Assembly (NCBI GenBank): GCA_036568605.1
Contig: DATCSE010000244.1
Span: 1-19,184, forward strand
From: DATCSE01 sp036568605
GTDB taxonomy: Bacteria > Pseudomonadota > Gammaproteobacteria > Burkholderiales > Burkholderiaceae_C
Reading direction: 5' to 3'
DNA length: 19,184 bases
The translations under genes and the position numbers were made by a program. The notes under the pieces are model-generated. The model did not search any database, was not told the DNA's origin, and worked only from the letters and a program-made list of their open reading frames with translations. Each line of letters starts with the position of its first letter. Position 1 is the stretch's first letter. This document shows positions 8,038 through 13,046 of the stretch, one piece after another.

Positions 8038-8042
8038 GGAGG
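8038..8042 (+). promoter_or_regulatory. Ribosome-binding site of gspE
   Basis: GGAGG lies 6 nt upstream of ATG 8049 in the 38-bp gspD-gspE gap. It fixes the start of gspE, which is shorter at its N-terminus than many GspE proteins. Confidence 0.7.
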
Positions 8043-8048
8043 ACTCCC

Positions 8049-9470
8049 ATGGGCGCCCGTCATCCTCTCCCCTACGCCTACGCGAAGGCGAACACGCTGC
8101 TGCTCGAAGACGACGGCGAGCGTCTCGTGCTGTGGGCACCCGAGTCGGTCGGGCTGCCGGCGCTGTCCGAGGTGCTGCGGCTGTACGACATCGACGCGCT
8201 CGAACGCGAGGGCGCGGCTTCGCTCGCGCAGCGCATCGCGACCGCGTATGCGGGCAGCGAGTCGAGCGCCGCGGTCGTGATCGGCGAGGTCGAGAGCGCG
8301 GTCGACCTCTCGCGCATGATGCAGGAACTGCCCGCGATCGAGGACCTGCTCGAGGCGTCGAACGACGCGCCCATCATCCGCATGCTCAACGCGCTGTTGA
8401 CGCAAGCCGCGAAGGACGGCGCCTCGGACATCCACATCGAGCCGTACGAGCGCTCGAGCTCGGTGCGCTTCCGCGTCGACGGGACCTTGCGCGAGGTCGT
8501 GCAGCCGAACAAGGCGCTGCACGCCGCGCTGATCTCGCGCCTGAAGATCATGGCCGAGCTGGACATCGCCGAGCGCCGGCTGCCGCAGGACGGGCGCATC
8601 TCATTGCGCATCGGCGGCCGCGCCGTCGACGTGCGGGTCTCGACGCTGCCGTCTGCGCACGGGGAGCGCGCGGTGCTGCGTCTGCTCGACAAGGGCGAGT
8701 CGCGCTTCACGCTCGAAGGCCTGGGCATGAGCGGCGACACGCTCGCGAAGTTCGACAAGCTGGTGCAGCAGCCGCACGGCATCGTGCTCGTGACCGGCCC
8801 GACCGGCTCGGGCAAGACGACGACGCTGTACGCATCGCTGGGCCGCATCGACACCGCGACGACCAACGTGCTGACCGTCGAGGACCCGGTCGAGTACGAG
8901 CTGGCCGGCATCGGCCAGACCCAGGTAAATCCGAAGATCGACCTGACCTTCGCGAAGGCGCTGCGTGCGATCCTGCGCCAGGACCCGGACGTGATCATGA
9001 TCGGCGAGATCCGCGACTATGAAACGGCGCAGATCGCGATCCAGGCCTCGCTGACCGGTCACCTGGTGCTCGCGACCGTGCACACCAACGACGCGCCCAG
9101 CACGGTGACGCGGATGATCGACATGGGCGTGGAGCCATTCCTGCTGAGCTCCAGCCTGATCGGCGTGCTCGCGCAGCGCCTGGTGCGCAAGCTGTGCCCG
9201 CACTGCAAGAAGGTCGACACGAAGCTGCGCTACCACCCGGTCGGCTGCGCGCAATGCGGCCATACCGGCTACAAGGGCCGCACCGGCGTCTATGAGCTGA
9301 TGGTGGTCGACGACAAGCTGCGAGCGCTGATCCACGGCCGTGCTGCCGAGTCGCAGATCTTCGTCGCGGCGGAAGCGAACGGGCTGCGCTCGATGCGCGA
9401 GGATGGCGAGCGGCTGATCGTCGAAGGCATCACATCGCCTGAAGAGGTGATGCGGGTGACACGCGAGTAG
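8049..9470 (+). CDS. gspE: Type II secretion ATPase GspE
   Basis: A 473-residue cytoplasmic hexameric ATPase that powers pseudopilus assembly. An N-terminal N1E-like region binds GspL. Next come the conserved SDIHIEPYE segment, Walker A GPTGSGKTTT (250-259), the VEDPVEYEL Asp-box region, Walker B DVIMIGEIRD (314-323) and the His box TGHLVLATVHTND. Near the C-terminus is a four-cysteine metal-binding module, C383-x2-C386 and C400-x2-C403, followed by GYKGRTGVYEL. Only 13 residues separate the two CxxC pairs, roughly half the spacing in well-known GspE proteins, so the zinc finger is compact. All catalytic motifs are intact. Confidence 0.96.
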   Translation: MGARHPLPYAYAKANTLLLEDDGERLVLWAPESVGLPALSEVLRLYDIDALEREGAASLAQRIATAYAGSESSAAVVIGEVESAVDLSRMMQELPAIEDLLEASNDAPIIRMLNALLTQAAKDGASDIHIEPYERSSSVRFRVDGTLREVVQPNKALHAALISRLKIMAELDIAERRLPQDGRISLRIGGRAVDVRVSTLPSAHGERAVLRLLDKGESRFTLEGLGMSGDTLAKFDKLVQQPHGIVLVTGPTGSGKTTTLYASLGRIDTATTNVLTVEDPVEYELAGIGQTQVNPKIDLTFAKALRAILRQDPDVIMIGEIRDYETAQIAIQASLTGHLVLATVHTNDAPSTVTRMIDMGVEPFLLSSSLIGVLAQRLVRKLCPHCKKVDTKLRYHPVGCAQCGHTGYKGRTGVYELMVVDDKLRALIHGRAAESQIFVAAEANGLRSMREDGERLIVEGITSPEEVMRVTRE

Positions 9471-9474
9471 GCCC

Positions 9475-10689
9475 GTGCCGGCGTACAAGTTCGAGGCCCT
9501 CGACGCCTCCGGCAAGTCGACCACCGGCCTGCTCGATGCCGAGAACGCGAAAGCGGCACGGGCGCAGTTGCGCGCGCAATCGCTGGTGCCGCTGGATGTC
9601 ACGCAGGTGGCCAGCGCCGGCACGCCGGGCCAGGGCCTGCAGTTCCGCCGCAGGGTCTTCAACACGACCGGGCTGACGGTCTGGACGCGCCAGCTCTCCG
9701 GCCTGGTCGGCTCGGGACTGCCGCTGGAACGCGCGCTGACCGCCCTGTCCGATGAAGCCGAAGACCCGAAGCAGCGCGAGCTGGTCGCGCACCTGCGCAG
9801 CGAGGTCAACGGCGGCTCGACCTTCGCGCGCGCGCTCGCCAGCGCGCCACGCGAGTTCGACGAGGTCTACCGCGGCGTGGTGGCGGCCGGCGAGCAGAGC
9901 GGCGCGCTCGGCGGCGTGCTCGAGCGGCTGGCCGATGACCTGGAAGACCGCCAGGAGCTGCGCGGCAAGCTGATCGGCGCCACGCTGTACCCGGCCATCG
10001 TCTCGCTGATCGCGATCGTGATCGTGATCTTCCTCGTCACCTATGTCGTGCCGCAGGTCGCCACGGTGTTCACGAGCTCGAAGCGCGCGTTGCCTGGCCT
10101 GACGATCGCGATGCTGACGATCAGCGGCTTCCTGCGGGAGTGGGGCTGGCTGCTGCTGATCGCGATCATCGGCGGTGTCGGCACGCTGCTCGTGATGCTG
10201 CGCAACGACGCGTTCCGGCAGAGCTTCGACGCCGGCTGGCTGAACCTGCCGCTGATCGGCCGGCTCTCGCGCGGCTACAACGCGGCGCGTTTCGCCGGCA
10301 CGCTCGCGATGCTGGCCGGCGCGGGCGTGCCTATCCTGAAGGCGCTGCAGGCCGCGGCCGAGACGCTGTCGAACCGCGCGATGCGGGCCGATGCGATGGA
10401 GGCGCTGGTGCAGGTACGCGAAGGCGCGCCGCTTGCATCGGCACTGGCGGGAAAGAAACGCTTCCCGGGATTGCTCGCGATGTTCTCGCGGCTGGGCGAG
10501 CAGACCGGCCAGCTGCCGCAGATGCTGGACCGCGCCGCACGCCAGCTCGGCACCGAGGTGCAGCGCCGTGCGCTGCAGATGGCGACCATCCTCGAGCCGC
10601 TGCTCATCGTCGCGATGGGCGGCGTCGTGATGCTGATCGTGCTCGCTGTGCTGCTGCCGATCATTCAGCTTAACACCTGGGTCAAGTAG
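9475..10689 (+). CDS. gspF: Type II secretion platform protein GspF
   Basis: A 404-residue polytopic inner-membrane protein at the centre of the platform, contacting GspE and GspL. It starts with the family's MPAYKFEALDASGK. Two homologous cytoplasmic four-helix domains each contain the typical WTRQLSGLVGSGLPLERAL or FAGTLAMLAGAGVPILKAL stretch. Membrane helices lie at about 172-193, 223-242 and 372-397. It starts at GTG 9475, four bases after the gspE stop, with no strong ribosome-binding site, so coupling is likely. It is the last gsp gene here; a 179-bp gap follows. No clear terminator is visible after the stop. Confidence 0.95.
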   Translation: MPAYKFEALDASGKSTTGLLDAENAKAARAQLRAQSLVPLDVTQVASAGTPGQGLQFRRRVFNTTGLTVWTRQLSGLVGSGLPLERALTALSDEAEDPKQRELVAHLRSEVNGGSTFARALASAPREFDEVYRGVVAAGEQSGALGGVLERLADDLEDRQELRGKLIGATLYPAIVSLIAIVIVIFLVTYVVPQVATVFTSSKRALPGLTIAMLTISGFLREWGWLLLIAIIGGVGTLLVMLRNDAFRQSFDAGWLNLPLIGRLSRGYNAARFAGTLAMLAGAGVPILKALQAAAETLSNRAMRADAMEALVQVREGAPLASALAGKKRFPGLLAMFSRLGEQTGQLPQMLDRAARQLGTEVQRRALQMATILEPLLIVAMGGVVMLIVLAVLLPIIQLNTWVK

Positions 10690-10770
10690 CGGCCAATCGG
10701 GGGTGCCACCGCATCGCCGGGCACGCCGTTGGCATGCAAACTGCAACAACAGGCCGAGTTTCGGGTCTCA

Positions 10771-10796
10771 GTTCCGGGCATGGGCGAAAGCGGAAC
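10771..10796. repeat. Inverted repeat between gspF and the AAA+ gene
   Basis: GTTCCG (10771-10776) and CGGAAC (10791-10796) are exact reverse complements, 14 nt apart. A second overlapping pair, GCATG (10778-10782) and CATGC (10796-10800), would compete with it. No T-run follows, so it is a weak terminator candidate. It could equally be a regulatory site or chance. Confidence 0.25.
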
Positions 10797-10827
10797 ATGC
10801 TTGAATGAACCCCGAGCTCACCTGATG

Positions 10828-10840
10828 GAACACATTGTTC
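10828..10840. promoter_or_regulatory. Dyad GAACA-CAT-TGTTC upstream of the AAA+ gene
   Basis: Perfect 5-bp arms with a 3-bp centre lie 28 bp before ATG 10869, where an operator or activator site might sit. No -10 or -35 is recognisable nearby, and the responsible regulator is unknown. Confidence 0.25.
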
Positions 10841-10854
10841 GTGCAGTTGACCGC

Positions 10855-10860
10855 AGGAGG
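10855..10860 (+). promoter_or_regulatory. Ribosome-binding site of the AAA+ gene
   Basis: AGGAGG is a near-perfect anti-16S match, 8 nt before ATG 10869 and 5 nt before an in-frame GTG at 10866. It implies efficient translation. The ATG is preferred. Confidence 0.75.
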
Positions 10861-10868
10861 ATCGCGTG

Positions 10869-11870
10869 ATGAACTCCACTTCCAACGACCTGGTCCCGGT
10901 GGCGTCCGCGCCGCGCATGCCGATCGCTCGCATGCGCAGCGTCTACCGCGTCGACGAGGTCGGCCGCAAGCTGGACAAGCTTCCGCCCAAGGAACATGAG
11001 AGCCTGCGCTCGACCTACCAGCGCATGCTCGAAAAAGGACCGGAGCGCTTTCAGGTCAAGCCCTCGGGACTGCCGGTGATGGAGGCGCTGTACGACGAGC
11101 TTCCCAATTTCATCGAGGTGCTGGACGATGTGAAGCGCCAGCTCGCGCTGTGCGAGGACAGCCGCGACGCGCTCGAAATCACGCCGCTGCTGCTGCTGGG
11201 CCCGCCCGGCGTCGGCAAGACCCACTTTGCGCGCGAGCTCTCCAAGCTGCTGGGCACTGGCATGGGCTTCCTCTCGATGAGCTCGCTGACCGCCGGCTGG
11301 GTGCTCTCCGGCGCCTCCAGCCAATGGAAAGGCGCGCGCCCCGGCAAGGTCTTCGAGACCTTGGTCGACGGCCAGTACGCGAACCCGGTGATGGTGGTCG
11401 ACGAGATCGACAAGGCCGGCGGCGAGCACGCCTACGACCCGCTGGGCGCGCTGTACAGCCTGCTCGAGCACGACACGGCGTCCTCGTTCACCGACGAGTT
11501 TGCCGAAGTCGCGATCGACGCGAGCCAGGTGATCTGGGTCGCGACCGCGAACGACGACCATGCGATTCCCGACCCGATCCTGAACCGCATGAACGTCTAC
11601 GAGGTACGTGCGCCGGACCGCGCCGCGGCACGCGGCATCGCGGCGCGGCTGTACCAGCAGATCCGCGGCGCGCACGACTGGGGTCGGCAGTTCGAGCCCG
11701 AGCCGCATGCCGACGTGCTCGATGCGATGAGCGAGCTTGCACCGCGCGAGATGCGCCGTGCCTGGATGGCCGCGTTCGGCAACGCCAAGCTGGACAGGCG
11801 CGACCACGTCGCGGTAGCCGACCTGCCCGATCCGCGCAACAAGCGCGGCGCGATCGGATTCGTGCAGTAG
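10869..11870 (+). CDS. Stand-alone Lon-like AAA+ ATPase without protease domain
   Basis: A 333-residue AAA+ ATPase. Walker A GPPGVGKT is at 111-118, Walker B VMVVDEID at 174-181, a sensor-1 Asn at 228 (WVATAND), a probable arginine finger at R240 (ILNRMNVYEV) and a sensor-2-like REMRR near 293-297. The ATPase core, with GPPGVGKTHFARELSKLLG and a PGKVFETL stretch, resembles the AAA module of Lon. The ~100 residues before it do not look like the Lon substrate-binding domain, and the protein ends after the ATPase lid with no Ser/Lys protease domain. It may act as an unfoldase, remodeller or chaperone; its substrate is unknown. It is cytosolic (no signal peptide or membrane helix). It follows gspF but has its own strong ribosome-binding site, so a T2SS link is unproven. 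Confidence 0.85.
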   Translation: MNSTSNDLVPVASAPRMPIARMRSVYRVDEVGRKLDKLPPKEHESLRSTYQRMLEKGPERFQVKPSGLPVMEALYDELPNFIEVLDDVKRQLALCEDSRDALEITPLLLLGPPGVGKTHFARELSKLLGTGMGFLSMSSLTAGWVLSGASSQWKGARPGKVFETLVDGQYANPVMVVDEIDKAGGEHAYDPLGALYSLLEHDTASSFTDEFAEVAIDASQVIWVATANDDHAIPDPILNRMNVYEVRAPDRAAARGIAARLYQQIRGAHDWGRQFEPEPHADVLDAMSELAPREMRRAWMAAFGNAKLDRRDHVAVADLPDPRNKRGAIGFVQ

Positions 11871-11898
11871 CCGCGGGTCGTCTCCCGACTGAGGGACG

Positions 11899-11919
11899 GC
11901 AGCGCGCAGGCCGCGCTGC
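11899..11919. terminator. GC-rich hairpin between the AAA+ gene and the nucleotidase
   Basis: GCAGCGCG (11899-11906) pairs perfectly with CGCGCTGC (11912-11919) around a 5-nt loop: an 8-bp, mostly G:C stem. No T-tract follows, so it would be an imperfect terminator. It immediately precedes a TATCAT box and could instead be a regulatory dyad. Confidence 0.35.
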
Positions 11920-11920
11920 G

Positions 11921-11926
11921 TATCAT
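11921..11926 (+). promoter_or_regulatory. Putative -10 element (TATCAT) for the nucleotidase
   Basis: TATCAT lies 8 bp before ATG 11934. If used, the transcript would be nearly leaderless, fitting the absence of a ribosome-binding site. The bases 17 bp upstream (GGCAGC) do not resemble a -35, so this is tentative. Confidence 0.3.
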
Positions 11927-11933
11927 CGTCCGC

Positions 11934-12860
11934 ATGCCCAACAGCCTGGACGGCCAGCTCGTCGTCGCGATCTCGTCGCGTGCCCTGTTCGATTTCGAAG
12001 AGGAGAACCGCGTCTTCGAGGCAACCGATGACCGCGCCTACATGCAGCTGCAGCTCGAACGGCTCGAGCGCGCAGCGACGCCGGGCGTCGCGTTCTCGCT
12101 GGTCAACAAGCTGCTCGCGTTCAACGTGCTGGCTCGGGGCGCAGCAGCTGCCGCACCGCCACCGGCGCACCGTGTCGAGGTCGTGATCCTGTCGCGCAAC
12201 GACCCGGTGTCGGGCATGCGCGTGTTCCGCTCGGCGCAGCACTATGGGCTCGCGATCCAGCGCGGCGTGTTCACCCGCGGTCAGTCGCCGTGGCGCTATC
12301 TGCGGCCGCTGAACGCGCATCTGTTCCTGTCGACCAACGAGACCGACGTGCGCTCGGCACTGGCCGCGGGCGTCCCCGCGGCGCGGGTCTATCCGAACTC
12401 GGCGCGCGCCTCGAGCGCACATCCCGACGAGGTGCGCATCGCGTTCGACGGCGATGCGGTGCTGTTCTCCGACGAGGCCGAGCAGGTGTTCCAGCGCGGC
12501 GGGCTCGATGCCTTCCAGGCCCACGAGCTGGCTCGGGCCGCAACGCCGCTGGCGGCCGGCCCGTTCAAGCCGCTGCTCGAAGCGCTGCAGCGGCTGCAAC
12601 ATGATCCGGCCGACGGCATGCGCATCCGCACCGCGCTGGTCACCGCGCGCAGCGCCCCGGCGCACGAGCGCGCGATCCGTACGCTGATGGACTGGAACAT
12701 CGAGGTCGACGAGGCGATGTTCCTCGGCGGCTTGCCCAAGGGCGAGTTCCTGCGCGAGTTCGAGCCCGACTTCTTCTTCGACGACCAGACCGGCCACGTG
12801 CGTTCGGCCGCCCAGCACGTGCCGTCCGGGCACGTGGCATCGGGCGTCGCCAACGGTTGA
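11934..12860 (+). CDS. Cytosolic 5'-nucleotidase, NT5C1-like family
   Basis: A 308-residue protein of the 5'-nucleotidase family that includes animal cytosolic 5'-nucleotidase 1A/1B. Such enzymes remove the 5' phosphate from nucleoside monophosphates to give nucleoside and phosphate. Landmarks are LVVAISSRALFDFEEEN near the N-terminus, AFDGDAVLFSDE (170-181), LVTARSAPAHERAIRTL (from 235) and FLGGLPKGEFLREF (from 263) followed by FFFDDQ, whose Asp pair (283-284) resembles an acidic metal site of HAD-type phosphatases. There is no signal peptide, so it acts in the cytosol. The start is the first ATG, directly after a TATCAT box. The next gene encodes a secreted nuclease whose products would ultimately feed this enzyme's substrates. 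Exact nucleotide preference cannot be read from the sequence. Confidence 0.9.
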   Translation: MPNSLDGQLVVAISSRALFDFEEENRVFEATDDRAYMQLQLERLERAATPGVAFSLVNKLLAFNVLARGAAAAAPPPAHRVEVVILSRNDPVSGMRVFRSAQHYGLAIQRGVFTRGQSPWRYLRPLNAHLFLSTNETDVRSALAAGVPAARVYPNSARASSAHPDEVRIAFDGDAVLFSDEAEQVFQRGGLDAFQAHELARAATPLAAGPFKPLLEALQRLQHDPADGMRIRTALVTARSAPAHERAIRTLMDWNIEVDEAMFLGGLPKGEFLREFEPDFFFDDQTGHVRSAAQHVPSGHVASGVANG

Positions 12861-12888
12861 CGCCGGGGTTAGGCGCCAGCCGGCCGAA

Positions 12889-12904
12889 CCCCCGTTCGCG
12901 GGGG
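12889..12904. terminator. Hairpin with TTCG loop after the nucleotidase gene
   Basis: CCCCCG (12889-12894), TTCG, CGGGGG (12899-12904) gives a perfect 6-bp all-G:C stem capped by a UUCG tetraloop, 28 nt after the nucleotidase stop. No T-run follows, so intrinsic termination is uncertain. It may also mark transcript 3' ends for Rho or protect the upstream mRNA. Confidence 0.45.
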
Positions 12905-12947
12905 ACAGCAAAGCGGTGTCACGCACGCTTCATGCTTGGCCCGTACC

Positions 12948-12970
12948 GTGCCGCGCGTGAGGAACGGCAC
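12948..12970. repeat. Inverted repeat in the nuclease leader
   Basis: GTGCCG (12948-12953) and CGGCAC (12965-12970) are exact reverse complements separated by 11 nt. It is the first of three consecutive dyads upstream of the nuclease gene and could form an RNA stem-loop if transcribed. Confidence 0.35.
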
Positions 12971-12974
12971 AAGC

Positions 12975-12986
12975 GCAAACGTTTGC
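12975..12986. promoter_or_regulatory. LacI-family-type operator, PurR-box-like core
   Basis: GCAAACGTTTGC is a perfect 12-bp palindrome with the central CG step typical of LacI/GalR-family operators. Its 12 bases equal the core of the enterobacterial PurR consensus ACGCAAACGTTTGCGT; over 16 positions 13 match. It lies 60 bp before the nuclease ATG. PurR itself is a gammaproteobacterial regulator, so a different LacI-type protein would be expected here. No regulator of this family is encoded in the window. Confidence 0.5.
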
Positions 12987-12991
12987 ACCCA

Positions 12992-13005
12992 TCGGCATCT
13001 GCCGA
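12992..13005. repeat. Third dyad in the nuclease leader
   Basis: TCGGCA (12992-12997), TC, TGCCGA (13000-13005) has 6-bp arms and a 2-bp centre. Its centre lies 18 bp from that of the GCAAACGTTTGC palindrome. It may be another protein site or, as RNA, a 5-bp stem with a 4-nt loop. Confidence 0.35.
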
Positions 13006-13034
13006 AGCCCCTCGATCCCATGCCCACAACAACC

Positions 13035-13039
13035 GGAGA
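13035..13039 (+). promoter_or_regulatory. Ribosome-binding site of the nuclease gene
   Basis: GGAGA lies 7 nt before ATG 13047. It supports that start, which exposes the signal peptide, over the longer in-frame ATG at 12936. Confidence 0.65.
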
Positions 13040-13046
13040 AGCCCGC

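Noticed and set aside
5455..8139. 894-codon open frame on the - strand opposite gspD
   Set aside because: Antisense of the secretin, Arg-rich low-information translation spanning gene boundaries, with no ribosome-binding site or motif.
12936..13046. Longer start for the nuclease at ATG 12936
   Set aside because: It would place the signal peptide 37 residues inside the protein and put the dyad-rich leader in coding sequence. ATG 13047 has a ribosome-binding site and a proper signal peptide.
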